Below, piece by piece: positions 11,316 through 26,353 of a stretch of 64,000 nucleotides of DNA. The DNA lies in contig NC_064650.1 in NCBI RefSeq assembly GCF_001723175.1, forward strand, positions 3,844,001-3,908,000. Reading direction: 5' to 3'. The notes under the pieces are model-generated. The model made no database searches. It was not told the DNA's origin and worked only from the letters and a program-made list of their open reading frames with translations. Numbering within the stretch: the first letter of the stretch is position 1; each line of letters opens with the position of its first letter. The position numbers and the translations under genes were made by a program. Origin of the DNA: Penicillium oxalicum (Eukaryota; Ascomycota; Eurotiomycetes; Eurotiales; Aspergillaceae).

Positions 11316-13324
11316 TCACCCTTCTGTGCCGTCCTCCTGTGTATCACCTCCCCCTAGAAATGGGGAAGAGGGTTTCCGACCAGCGCCGTAGACCAATTCC
11401 ATCAGTTTGGCCTTTTGGCGCTCTCGCACAGATCGGAGATAATCATAGGTGCCCTCAAGCCCCTTGATCTGGCCGTCGATGACAGCCTCGACGGGACCCA
11501 GCAGACGGCCCGAGGCCGCAGATGTCGCAGACACAGACGCACCCTCGATGCCCGAGAAGCTGACCGAGTCGTTGCGGCGCACAAGAGGGCTGACTAGCTT
11601 CCGACGCAGGGTTTCCAGGTTGACCTTGAGCGTCAGGAGACGACCACGGTGATCCACGAGCAGATGCTTGTTGGCGACGGTGCGACTGCGCACGTTGGCG
11701 AGAAGTTTCTTATTCTTGTCGTACTTGCGGACGGCAGCCGCGTTGGGACCCAGCACGCGAGTCCAGAGCGAACTGAGCATTTCGCCCTCGGCACGCTCTT
11801 GGGCGTCGGATTCTCGGACCACGGTGCGCTGCAGGTTCAGAAATTGGCGGTCGATCGACTCGAAGAGGGCAAAGAGTGCCGTGGAATGGGTGAGTTCACT
11901 GTTGATGGACTCTTCCAGAACGGAGAGAAATTCGGTAAAGGTGCGAGTAAGGGTGGCGCGCGTGCGTTGGGCGGATGTAGGACCAAATAGAGCCATCACG
12001 ACGTGACCCAGAGCAGTCGTTTTGGTCGAAGATGTAGAGCTGCTGCCGTCGGAAATCTCGATCGCTTGTTCAAGAGCACCCAGACGGGACAGCATGTTGT
12101 GCAAGTTGTCAAACATGATCGTGGGCAGGGAGCTGGGGGGTTGCGCCGACAGGGTTTCCAGCTCGCGCTTCGCCCAATCCATCACAATCAGGATCGAATC
12201 GACGTCGGAGTCCACATTAGCAAAGAAGCGCGTCAGCTCCAGCGAGAGCGATTTCAAAGAGTCGGACAGTTCATCCAGCTGCCGGACGATGATGGGCGCG
12301 CTGGTCATGTTGGTGCCTCGCACAGATTCGCTCAGATCCCACACGGCCACCCCGGTCTCCTGCAAGGTACCTATTTGCTGGACCCCGTTCTCGGAGTAAT
12401 AGATGAGGGGCTCAAAGGAGCGCGCAAATCCCGAAAGCTTTACCAAGTCCGGGATCGCTTGGGGCAACCCCGGAAGAAACAAGGCGCGCATGAATGCGAC
12501 GGAGAACAAGAGGATTATGATGGACAGGGTAGTATTGGACTTGGAGCTCGTGATCTTATCCAACTTGCCGCGCAAGTAGCCAAAGATGGCGGCAATAGGT
12601 TCGCGATGTTGGACCTCTGCGCGCACTGCGAAACGGATGTCTTCAAGACAGCCATGCGACAAGACGTTAGTGTTGGTTTGTTCCATGTGCGACAGTCAAG
12701 AGTCATGAAAGATTCGAGACAATGCGTACAGTTACTCAAATTCTCTGCTCCAGGCCGAGTCCCGGCGCCGGTCCCGGGCTTGGTTCCGTCTTCCTCGGCA
12801 CCGATGCATTCTGGGCGACCTGGACCCGGTGCTGATGCCGGCGCGGGGATAGGACTGGGAGACCGTCCGGCCTGTGGAGTTTCTGCACTATTGGGCAAGG
12901 GGACATTGGCTGCAAGGGCGACGTCGCCATCGTCGTGGGACTTGAGCCTTGATCTGACTTCCAGGGCATCTTCATACTGAGGACTCGCTTCCCGCGACAA
13001 CGAGGGCGACAGGCTTACCCCGACGGTGGGCTTGAGTTCCAACCGACCTGTCGGATGATGTGTATTGGGCGCGTAGGGCTGGTGGCGGTACCAACCGCTG
13101 CTACCTTGGTTGAAGTCGCGCTGGTGCAAACCTGGTGGTGACCATCTTTCACCGGGCGTAGGATCATCAAGCTCGCCGTCGGACTCTTCTGAGCGAAACC
13201 CAGAGTGCTGTGACGGGAGACCAAAGAGCGGGGAACGGTGCGCATTGCTGTTATTCTCAAAATCCTCCAACGAGGCATCCAGAGACGGATGATCGTCAAA
13301 AACGTTGTCGAGCTCGTCCAGCAT
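11316..13324 (-). CDS. conserved fungal-type membrane protein of unknown function
   Basis: I do not recognise the family. Two exons, 13324-12736 and 12640-11316, flank a 95-nt intron with a GTAACT donor, an ACTAAC branch-like sequence and a GAAG acceptor. The joined frame encodes 637 residues. Residues 1 to about 200 are Pro/Ser/Gly-rich and probably disordered, starting with an acidic MLDELDNVFDD. One strong hydrophobic segment (SIIILLFSVAFMRALFLP) is at about 236-253. The remaining 380 residues are largely helical-looking and rich in Leu, Glu and Arg, without Cys clusters. There is no N-terminal signal peptide, so a single-span protein of an internal membrane is a reasonable guess. An in-frame ATG 39 codons upstream exists, but its extra residues look like untranslated leader. 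A clean 1.9-kb spliced frame supports a real gene. Confidence 0.85.
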
Positions 13325-16166
<2,842 letters not shown>

Positions 16167-17770
16167 TGTGAATGAGGGTGTGTGTGGAAGTGGAAGGGTG
16201 GTGTGAGAAAAGGAAGTGAAGATGAAGTGAACGTCGTCAAGACTGTACAGTTGGTTCAAAAGAAAGAGAGAGAGCAAGATTTTCCAACTTTTTCCGCCTA
16301 TTTGTACCGGGCGCCCCAGGCCACCCAGCGCAATTCCCGTGATTGCATCGGCCCACGGCTGCACCAATCAGCGTCGGGGTATTTCACTTGTCCGCTGCCG
16401 GGACGGGCGCAACCGGGTTCTGCTCGGTGAAAGGCTGAGAGACCTTCGTCATCATCCTCTTCCCGTTTTAGCGCCTTGGCCGGAGATTCAACGACCATCT
16501 TATTCAAGGGTCGACTCGTTAGCGCATGAGGACCTGGAGCTCTAAGAAAGCTTCATGATACCTTTCATGTGCATCTTCCACTAGTGATTCTTGCTGGTAA
16601 TTCTCGACCACAATGAGACCCGCCTACATGTCTCTCACGTCAAAGTCCAAGAGCCGCAAGCGTGCAGACATGCATACGAATGCGATGATCTCATGCTGGG
16701 ATCGATTTTCCCCTGGCGGTCCTACCAAAGATCTCTGAACCTTGTTATTTGGCCTTCGGGAGAGTTCAACCACGTATATCCAGGCAATGATGCTCACTAG
16801 CACATTCCCTGCAGGATCACACACGAGGTGACCCCAGAGTCAAGTCACGTCAGTTGAGGCGCATCGATCTTTATTTGCCGCCCAAACGATCGGATCGTAG
16901 ATCTACTCGGCCGACAACATCAATCAACTGGGTCACCTTGACAGTGGCTCAGAGTCCTGATTCAAGCCCTACCAATTGGGTTGAGAACTGGAAGATTATG
17001 CTGACACTATTCAGGCCAAGAAGAATTCTTTTGCCACAGATGCAATGCTCTTGCTGCTGGCTGGCCTCCCTCTTCGGCGTGTGAACCAACTTAGTCATTG
17101 GTTTATAGTTATGCCAGACGTTCAGTACTAGAAAAAAGACACTCGAAAGCCTATTGTGCATATACACAGTCTATGGGAGTCATCCAAATACGGGCAGCAC
17201 GGAGGTCGGTAGACTTCGGAACCCTAGTTATAAACACTTTGGAATATCTCAAAGCTCGAGTCGAGCCCCGAACATGATTCGAAGTAGCGACCACATCTCG
17301 ATCGGACCTTGCAGATCTAGCAACCAAGATCGAGTGCGCGATTGAGGTCGATTGACAGCCGCCGGTCCACCATGGCCATTCACAGGCTAATTGTTATTCA
17401 GCACGAGTCTCCACCATGCCCCCGACTCTAGAACAGTGCTCTGTTTTTTATTTTCTTTTTCCCCGAAAATAAGTGATTTTGAAGCGCAGTGAAATCGGCT
17501 GAAGGTTGACTGTACCACAATGCCCAATCTACATCATAGCCTTACTGATTCGAGACGCCTCGGACGCCCCCCATCTAGAGACCCGCCGCGGACCTATTTC
17601 TATATCACGTGACCCGGAAAATATCCCGCCCGCCGAGAGATGCTTCAGCAGACTCCATCGTCCGCGCAAGCCTCCCAATCCATTGGAGATAGAGAGCCTG
17701 TGGGTGTGAGAGGGAAAAAGTGTTTTTCAAAGTCCACAAAGCAGTATAAAATACTCGGGATCCATCCAAC
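16167..17770. other. divergent intergenic region
   Basis: This holds the promoters of cycA (-) and of the downstream mitochondrial-protein gene (+). Open frames here are short and featureless. I see no RNA gene or repeat. Confidence 0.45.
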
Positions 17771-18800
17771 ATGTATCCAGCGCCGATCCCCCCGTTTCTC
17801 CTCCCTCGAGGCCTCCCAACAGCCAGAACTCTCCGCACCCTTCAACAAACAACACAGCAGCAGGCGTCTAACCCGACACTGGGCCTGTCCACCCGTCGTT
17901 GCTTCTCCGAGTCCCACCGACTCGCAGCGAGACCCAAGAGAGTCACCGACAAATCGCGTATCCTCTCGCAACCAGACAAGTTTCGACCCCGTCACACCCG
18001 CAGCGTCTCGTCACTCCGATCCGCACCACACCGGCCGGTCAACCGGTGAATTATGGCCGGGCCTTGACTGCGGAGGAGCGCGAGGCGCAGAATAAGAAGC
18101 AGTATCCGAATATGTTCCCTCCAGAGGGAACGGTGATGTTTAAATTTTTGACGTCGCGGTGGATTCATGTTTGGATTGCCATGGTAAGAGAATACAACGG
18201 ACGCCTTTCCCAAAAACAAAAACAAACAAATACGAGAACAAGTCCTTTTTTTGCCCGCTAAAAAAAGGAGAAAGTCTGGCTCGTCGGTTTTCAGCTTGAC
18301 TCGCCTCGTTGAGAGCGCAGCAAATCGAACTACTATGCATGGTGCAATAGTAACTAACACTCATTCTCTCTCTCTCGAAACAGGGTATTCTCACATCTCT
18401 CGCAACCTTCACATTCACCACCAACTTCAAAGCAACATCTCCATTTGCCCACCTCCTCCCTTCCTGGTCCGACCTCTTCACTCATCCCATCGACACCATC
18501 TCCCAGGCCATGCACGTCTACCGTATGCATGTTCAGCACGAGTCCATGCGGGTCCGTGAGCAACGTCACCGCCGCGTCGAAGACGCAGAGAAGCGTAGAC
18601 AATACCGGATTGCGCATGGCTTGGAGGAGGCCCCGGAGAAGAAGGACGCAGAGGGAAGTGATGTGCAGTCTCCCGTTGCGGCGGATGCCGTGGCGTCTGT
18701 CGCCAGCGATGGGGCGACGGGAGCTGCAGTGGCGGCCGAGGAGTTTGTGGATTGGGAGGGCAAGAAGAAGCCTGTGAAGAAGTGGCTTGGGATTTGGTGA
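17771..18800 (+). pseudogene. probable mitochondrial inner-membrane protein (DUF5321-like), frameshifted
   Basis: The product looks like a fungal mitochondrial protein of unknown function, which I tentatively place in the DUF5321 family from memory. Exons are 17771-18183 and 18384-18800, with a 200-nt GTAAGA...CAG intron. Residues 1-30 are rich in Arg, Thr and Gln without acids, like a mitochondrial presequence. The core KFLTSRWIHVWIAMG followed by ILTSLATFTF forms a membrane segment interrupted by the intron, and a charged RVREQRHRRVEDAEKRR helix follows. The presequence reads in one frame as far as LSQPDKFRP, and the core reads in another from PSHPQRLV. A single missing C in the C4 run at 17987-17990 would connect them into about 276 residues. 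No intron of the right length fits. The break is either a sequencing error or a real mutation, so the pseudogene label is provisional. Confidence 0.7.
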
Positions 18801-19127
18801 GAGGTTTGGTGCACTTGAGGAACTTGCCTGTGGGGCTGGGGGCGGGTGCCTTTGGGTGTTGTTGCTTTGAGAGGCCGCCGGTCGAGTATGTAATTTGACG
18901 TTACGAATGATCTATTGAAGGGGGCCAGTTCGCGCAAGAACCAGAGAGCTACTGAGGATCATGTCTTATCAAGGTGGTTGTATTTTTCACTTGTACTCCT
19001 AGAATAGTACTAGTATGCATTGAGCGAGACTTTTCGATCCAACAGATACATAAATCTCTTTTTATTTGATCAACAAAATACCCAAAGCAGAGAGAGAGAG
19101 AGAGGGGGGGGGGGCATAATCTTCTTT
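18801..19127. other. short convergent intergenic gap
   Basis: The mitochondrial-protein gene (+) and rrp42 (-) converge here. A GA repeat of about eight units running into a G-run is at about 19089-19113. Nothing else is seen. Confidence 0.5.
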
Positions 19128-20365
19128 TTATGATGAAATCTCCACCCCTTCCAGTCCCTCCAGAACCTCCTCACCAACGCCCCCCTTCTTCAATACTGTC
19201 TTGACCATCTCCGAAATCACACTCCGCTTGACACCTCCTCGTCGAGGGCGCCACACGCCCGGCACTTCCTCTTCGCCCGTAGCCGGATTCAACACGGCAA
19301 TATCATCCGTCGGTGCAACTGCGCCCAGCATGTTCACATTCTCCGAGTTGGGCACACCGGGCTGAGTCAACCGAGAAGGTGGATCGACGGTGCGAATCGA
19401 GAGGAGTCGCAGATTACCCGCCTGCGTGTCGCGCGTGATGGAAATCGCCAGCACCGCGTCCGCCACGGCGATTTCCTCTCGGTTCGGGTCAAAAATGATA
19501 TTCTCGCCGACGGAAATGACGAGCAGAGTGACGGGTGGTCGGACGAGGGACGATTGAGAGGAAGGCGAGGCGCGAGGATAGAGATATTCGGCGACAGCCC
19601 AATCGTCGTCGAAAAACGGATCTTCTTCACCCTGCGACTTTAATTTAGGCAGTTTCGTAGACAACAGCGCGAGATGTGTGGTGAGCGACAAGAGTGGGAG
19701 AGGATATGCCAGAGGTTGTGAAAGAAGCAGGACCTATTGTTTCGAGGGTTGATTAGCAAAGGGAAAAAAAACAGAACGAACGAACTCGCTGGTACGCTGG
19801 ATCTTTCCAGCGCAAGCTCCCTCGCAACACTCACATCAATGTACAAGCGCCAATGCCACCGTTTATTGATCACCAATCGTCCCTTCAACCCACCGGTCAT
19901 ATCACTCGTCTCATCCGTCCCCACCGCACCGACCAAACTCTCCCTCAACATTTCCGACAGGAAAACCGGCAACGCATCATCATCCCGGAATCCCGGAATC
20001 TCAATCGACATCTGCACCCATGATCCATGACCACCGACCGCAGCAGACCCTTCCTGATCTGCCAGTTCTGGGCCCGCGCCGCGATCGCTCCGCGCGAGCG
20101 TCTCATTCGCCAAGATGGTCTTTTCGACCTCGGCCTTGACACCGACGATGGCTTGGGTTCCGTCTGCGAATCCGATGCGCGCACTGCCGTTTGTGCCGGG
20201 CAGAATGTTGGTTTCAGCCGTCAATGGCCGGAACTGTGTGGGTGATCGACCATCGGGGCGGATGGGTGTCTTGGGGAGCGAGAGAGAGGTGTAGAGGTAG
20301 GAAAGTTCTGCGGGCGAGATGTGAGGCACTTGCGAGGCCGAAGAGGCCTGTCTTTGGTTGGACAT
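19128..20365 (-). CDS. rrp42: exosome complex subunit Rrp42
   Basis: Rrp42 is one of the six RNase PH-like subunits of the ring of the RNA exosome, which threads RNA to the Rrp44 and Rrp6 nucleases in nucleus and cytoplasm. Two exons, 20365-19835 and 19733-19128, join across a 101-nt GTGAGT...TAG intron in phase 0 to give 378 residues. The N-terminal IRPDGRSPTQFRPL and GSARIGFADGTQAIVGVKAEVE segments are typical of the RNase PH fold of Rrp42, and the central LYIDVLLL strand is formed across the splice junction. The C-terminal part carries the second half of the fold, ending in a helical VLKKGGVGEEVLEGLEGVEIS. It is longer than yeast Rrp42 because of insertions. An alternative ATG four codons upstream (20377) is in frame. 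The eukaryotic subunit is not expected to be catalytic. Confidence 0.93.
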
Positions 20366-22471
20366 GGTCGTGAACAAGATGTGTGCGTATCTTGAACGAA
20401 ATCAGATAGGTAGAAAAGTCGCCGAATTACTTCCAAGAGCAAAGAAAAAAAAGCCGCTGCAAGCCAAGCTGCGGTTTCTTCTCGTGCGGAGTCTTCTCTG
20501 GACTGCGTTCGCAGCGGGCGCGGAGAATCGTCAAGGTATAACGGCGGACCTGAATGCAAATTTTGCTGGGGAGAAGAGAAAAGAGAGGCAAGGTTCGATA
20601 TGAGCCCACGCGGTCGCACTTGAAGCTTCGTAGAATTGGGTATGCAGACTGTCTTGACTTTGGATATCAAATGTCTGTCAAGCCCACTGGATCAGAAGCT
20701 GCTTAATTGGGAAATCTTGACGGCTGCGGATCATCGTTGCTCCGGCGATTGGCCGCAGTACAAACTAAAGGAGATGCAGGTTCGTTGATCGACAGACCCG
20801 AGCCGAGTATTGCAGCTGACTCTTGATGCTTAGTGGACGAGTGCATGAAGAAGTTGTCTATCCAGACGTTGCACACGTACATCGTCAGCTTGACGTGTCC
20901 GTTCGTTGATCGTGCGGCTTACTGCGATGCGGCTCCTTAGACACCCTCTTAAGACGGGTGTGATGAAAATATCGGTGACTTGGTCTCATATGGATGCTTG
21001 TAAACTTGACAGACCATAGCCATCACCTGGTCAGGACCTGTAGTACCGGGGGTCGATCCCATTGAGGTTAGCTGGAAGAATCCAGGGACTAAACACCTGA
21101 GTCATGTTTCGCTTAGCATGTCCCTCCTGCTTCCAGTGTCGGAAGTTATTGGTAGGAAAGGATGCCCATTCCGCTCATTCCAATCGCCAGTCTACGTATG
21201 ATTGAATAATTCTCATCCTTGAGAACTGCCTACGCAACTAGCTCGTGAGTGTTGGGTGCAGGATAGTGTGGTGGAAGGGTAAACTGATCCGACTTGAGCC
21301 AATACAGGCTGTAGAGTGAAGGCCTCGACTACCCATCTGTTCGGTGCAGTGCCCGGTCTTCACAGGTAGGTATTTTGTTAAGAACCAAGGAGATATATGA
21401 AGGACTAAATTTTCGGGGTATTGTGGAAAGATCGATATGTGCATTATGTAAATAGAATCCTGCAGTAAATATATTACAGATCAGCGCAATCAGACCGGGA
21501 TACCAGCCAGTCTGACGCAGACAGTCGAGGCAAATCCCCAACGGAAAAGGTGGTAAAATGATACACGAATGTAATGAGTGAACGAAAGATTTTTTCAATC
21601 CAAATCGATCAATCTGGAATGAGAGCAAAATATAGAGATAGCGAATGTGCAATCGACGGGTCAAGAAAGTGTGATGAAAGAAAGGTACACAGCCTTCAGG
21701 AGCGGGATGGGAAGAGAGAAATATACAAGAGAGAGAGAGAGAGAGAGAGAGCAAGGGAGAATATGGACACAAGGAAATAAAATGAGAATGTGCAATCAGC
21801 GAGAGATCGAGAGAGGGTAGAACCATATGCAAATGCGATGTAGGGAATTGACGGTGGGGTGAGAACAAGGGAAGGTTGATGGTATATAATGCGGCTCGCG
21901 CGTGGTGGTATCAAAAGGAGGCAAGAGAAAGACGACCCAAAGTAGATGGAGTATGTGCAACGCCGAACGAGGACCACAAAACGAGAGAACTCCACTGATC
22001 CATGAGGCAATCGAGGGGTACAAGAAGGGAAAACCCAGCATATAGTGCGAGATCAAGTCCATCTATAATGAAAATGAGGAAAAAAAAGACAAGAGGGGTA
22101 TGAAGAAAAGTCGCAACAAGAAAAAAAAGGGGGGTGGAAGAGAGAAAACACAGGTATCGGGGGCACCGCAGTGACCCATGCTCGCCAATACGATGAAATC
22201 GAACCCAGAAAATATTCAATCGCGAGGACGAAGAAGGGGAGAAAACAAGAATGACCGCCCCGAAACGGAAAGAAGGACCGAGACGCCGGAAGTAGTAGTT
22301 GTTAACCCTTGGTGGTGCAACGTCACGTCTTAATGTTTTTTTTTTGTTGTACCTTGTGCCTTTCTGCACCCGAGCCGGGTGAAGAACATGGCGAGAAGGA
22401 ACCGGGGAAAGGGATCAAGGAGGGGGTCGGAAGAGTAAGTGTCGGCGAGACCCTCAGGGAGGCGCAGTGCT
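20366..22471. other. intergenic region, purine-rich in its second half
   Basis: Upstream of rrp42 and downstream of imeB, both on the minus strand. From about 21560 to 22320 the plus strand is strongly A/G-rich, including a GA repeat at about 21730-21750. This would make the 3' end of the imeB transcript pyrimidine-rich. Open frames here are low-complexity Ser/Leu/Phe readings of that bias and are not called. Confidence 0.45.
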
Positions 22472-24909
22472 TTAGATGTAGTTGGAGCCGGACGGGAATT
22501 GCAAAGTAGTCGCCTTCTTGTTCCACTCCGCCTCTTCGTAAGGAGGAGTGGGCCACTGCCGGTTGGAGTTGCCATGGTCAGGCTTGACCATGCTCTGTCT
22601 GATGGGAGTCTCAAAATATCCTTCAGCTCCAGCGGTGGGAGATGGCGTGGGGTAGGGGCTAGGGAGAGCGTTGTGGTTTTCAAGCAGACGGTAAGTCAGG
22701 TCAGGTGCGTGAGAGTTCAATGACTGGGCCTGGGCAAGGCGCTTGGCAGCCGTGTTGGCGGAATGCAAGACCTCATCGAGCAGCTCGTCCTCCTCCTCCG
22801 GGGTTTCATATCGATGGACCGGGTGGCTCGTCATCTGGAGGGCCCGGCGGGTGCGACTTGAGATAGGAGCCGGGTTGCTTGTCGGCATCGACTGGCGCTT
22901 GATGGTGTGGTCGGAGGTGTTGGTCAAGTGCACGGGGATGTTGCCCAGGGTAGAACTGTCCAGAGAATACTTGACACTCTGAAGAGCCTTGTCCAATTCG
23001 CTCAGGTCCGATTGAGGCTTACCCTCGTTCGGGTTGGCTCCATCCAGAGCCATGGATGAGCGATTGGACCAAGGCATACAGCCCGCGTTTGCTTCCACAT
23101 CCTCCGGGGTTGCGTTCGCCTGGTTACGGCCCGAGAGACGGCGCGCACGCTTGCGCAAATGAGAGAAGAAGCTCTCCTTTGTGGTTGGCGTGATACTGCC
23201 CGATCCGTTCAGAATACGCTCTGCCTCTTGACGGTGCGCATCTGTATAGTGGTTGCCGTTGGAGTTGAGAGACAGCTGGCGGCCAATCTTCTTGACCTTG
23301 GAGGGATCATTCTCGGACGGCTGGGAGGTCTCGCCATGAGCCACGGTCGCGTTGGCCTGGGCCGTCACGGAGTTGGAGAGAGGCGAGACGGGGCGAATGG
23401 AGGGCAGAATGGGCATGGGAGCACCGCTGGCCCACGTGGCTCGCTTGGTGTTGGCCGGTCGTGACTTGGCCAGCTGAATATCCGGCACCGTGTTGTTGGA
23501 CACGGCGGGAGGCCGCACGGGACTCTCGTCTTCCAGAGTCGGGGCGGGACTCTCCGACCGACCAATCAATGAGCGACGGAACCACGACGGCTTGGAGGAA
23601 AGAGTCGGCGAGTCACTGGGCGTGAGGATGGGCGACTTGAAGCTCCTGTCGGAGGGCTTGCGGCCCAGCAGACGCGAGGAGGTGGACGACTTGGGGCGCA
23701 ACGGGTCGACCGCATCCGCAAAGTATTCGTGGCTCAGCGCCTGGCTGGACGTGGGACGGTTCTTGGGATCCCACATCAAGCACCAGGTCACAAAGTCCGC
23801 GAGCGCGGCGGGCCACTGTGGTTGCTGGAGCACCGTGTCCATGGCGTGTGGCGCCATCTTGGGGAAGGTGAAGCCCAGCTTGTGAGCCAGTCGGGAGCCC
23901 TCGCGCCATTCTCCGCCGCCAATCTTGGCGCCCGACTTACTGTACCAGTTGCCCGGGCTCCCCATGATCTCACACACTCGCCAGACCTGATCGACCTCGT
24001 TGCCGCCCGGGAAGAGGGGCTTCAAGGTGGCAATCTCGACCGCCATGGCACCGATCGCCCACATGTCTACCGGGGCAGAGTAGATGCCCGCCCGCAGGAG
24101 AACCTCGGGGGCCCGATACCAGCGCGTCGACACATAGGTGGTGTAGGGCTGCTTGGAGTGAGTCTCGCGGGCCAGGCCAAAATCGGCGATCTTCACGATG
24201 TAGGTGGGTGGGGAGGAAGGGGGCGTCACGAGGTTGGAGTAGCGACTGAAGGCGGAGTCGCCCGGTGTGGAACTGGACACGAGAATGTTCTCCGGTTTGA
24301 TGTCGCGGTGGAAGAAGTGGTGGGCGTGGATGTGATCGAGACCGGACAGGATCTGGTAGAGAATACTCTTCACGTGCTTGCCGTCAAAGTATTTGCGGTC
24401 GCGGGCCTTCATTAATTGGTAGAGGTTGCCGTCCATGTATTCCATGCAGATGTGGAGCTTGCGGCTCAGGGGGTCGAGGAAGATGTCGAGCGCGGGGACG
24501 AGATGAGGATGAACGGGCAATGTTCGCAAGAAGATCACTTCTCGAAGTTCCAAACATGGCCCTAGTGAGTCGAATGTCTTCTTCATAGTTTTGATCGCGA
24601 CCTAAACAATTCCCCCCAAAAGAACCTTACGGTCAGCCAACTCATAGTTCCCGCTTTTCTTTTCTTTTTTTGCTCTTCCCTTCATCACCTGCGTTCCCGG
24701 TCGAGATGATGCCGGTGCGGAGAGAGTGGATTGTTTGTTCGTACCATCGTTCCTCTTCGGGCGATGTGAGCGCCGGCGGTGCGGACACGAGCCAATGCGA
24801 CACTACCGAAGCTACCATCGCCGACTTCCTTCATGACTTGAAATCGTTCTTCTAAACTCGCCAGGGAGGCGTGAGTTCCCCGAGCGGGGGCATCATATGT
24901 GACGGTCAT
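22472..24909 (-). CDS. imeB: CMGC-family protein kinase, ImeB/Ime2/MAK type
   Basis: This Ser/Thr kinase belongs to the RCK/MAK group, related to Ime2 of yeast and ImeB of Aspergillus nidulans. Those kinases act in sexual development, light response and mycotoxin control. Exons 24909-24745 and 24601-22472 join across a 143-nt intron, giving 764 residues. The glycine loop GDGSFGSVALARV lies near residue 31, and VAIK (Lys59) is completed across the splice junction. HRDIKPEN, DFGLARE and a TTY activation-loop motif before VSTRWYRAPE follow. A Ser/Pro-rich insert (FSRYSNLVTPPSSPP) sits between HRDIKPEN and DFG. The catalytic domain ends around residue 350, and the remaining 400 residues are low-complexity and probably regulatory. 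The upstream side is a long gene-free region. Family identity is firm; the biological role is inferred from homologues. Confidence 0.93.
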
Positions 24910-26331
24910 GGTGGTCGGTATCTCTGATGATCTGCCAGCAGATGGGGAGAAAACTTCATAATGTCCATGTTAGCGTTCTTGGCCAATAATAAACAAATCT
25001 GCAACGATGCCGAAAGCCTCGTTCTTTTGTCTTGGAGACCACAGAGGAGGGTGTCTCCATGGTTTGATGGGTTGTTGGGCGGTGGAGAGAGCCGTACATT
25101 AGAGGGGGCGGAGGGTCTGAGGGGAGTCCCACGATACTTCGGGGAAGCAGTCAATTGGGGCCGATGCGCATCGAGGTATGTGAGAATGAGTAAGGAGGCA
25201 ATCGGACTCCCATGAGCTGAATCGGGAGGGGAGTTTATAGGTGGCGGGTGATTGTCGAAGAGCAGGATGTAAGGAGTGACGGAGGAGTTGGTCGGTGTAG
25301 CCAGTAGTGGTGGTATGGTTTATAGGGAGAGAAAGGAAGTAGGAGGGGGAAGATCGAGAGGAGGACTGGAGCAAAAGAGAAAGAGGGCTAGGAGGAGGGG
25401 GGGCAATCGAAGACTACTCGACAGGAAGAATCAGTCATCGAAAAGGGACCCGTTATAGTCTGGGCGTGATGGGGGGGGATAATAATAAATGGAAAATGCA
25501 GAAATACAGAAAGGCCTGAATAGGAGAGGGTCCGGAGACCCGTTCGACCCGTTTGGGGGGAGAAGCGAGACGGCCAGAGACGACTAGCAGCAACGCGAAT
25601 GAGAGAACGACTCCTCCTTCCATGACGGACCAACTTTCAAGCGTCGAGGAGGGGCCCGGAAACGAAGGACTCTCGATCCCAAAAATGACTTGGACCGTCG
25701 CCCTCCCAGAGTCGATGTCTCTCTATCTGCCCTGTCGGCTGGAGCGGGTGATACGTAGACCAGCGACTCGAGTCTAGAGAGGATCATACTCTCTGGCTAA
25801 CTACCGCTTGTCTCCAAAGTGCATGTGATCCTGAGGTCCCTCGCTATGAGCTACTAGAGACGCGATGGGAAATTGATATCAATCGTATATTATGACTATG
25901 CATGGGGATCAGTCGTCACCTCCTCTTCCTGGACCTTCCGAAGCTGCTCATGATCGGACACGAAGATTCGAATGGGGAGCCCAAACGGAGGGCGACCAGG
26001 GGCCGAGTCGAGGCCCCATCCGAGCCCCTGACGCACGGAGTCGCTGACAGCTTTTGCCTTTTTTTTGCCTCCCTTTGGGCCCTTGGGTCCTTCCCGAAGA
26101 GTTTGAAGTTAAGAGCCGTGGGTTCGTGGGCAACGTTGCCAGTCCGTCCAAAGTATCCTCCATCGCTGCTGATGGTACTGCTCCTTCGGTCCTCCCTCTC
26201 GGACGGGGCCGCAGAGCCGGGAAATGAATTTCCCCGTTCATCAAGACGCAGATCAGTCCACTCGTGGGGAGACTCAGTGAAGACCTCATTTTCTGACTAG
26301 AGTGGTGAATGGCAACTCTGTTTTTCCAATT

Positions 26332-26353
26332 CCCCCCCCCCCCCTTTTTTTTT
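26332..26353. repeat. C13 run followed by T9 run
   Basis: Two adjoining homopolymers are visible on the plus strand. Such tracts are prone to slippage and to base-calling error. Confidence 0.9.
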
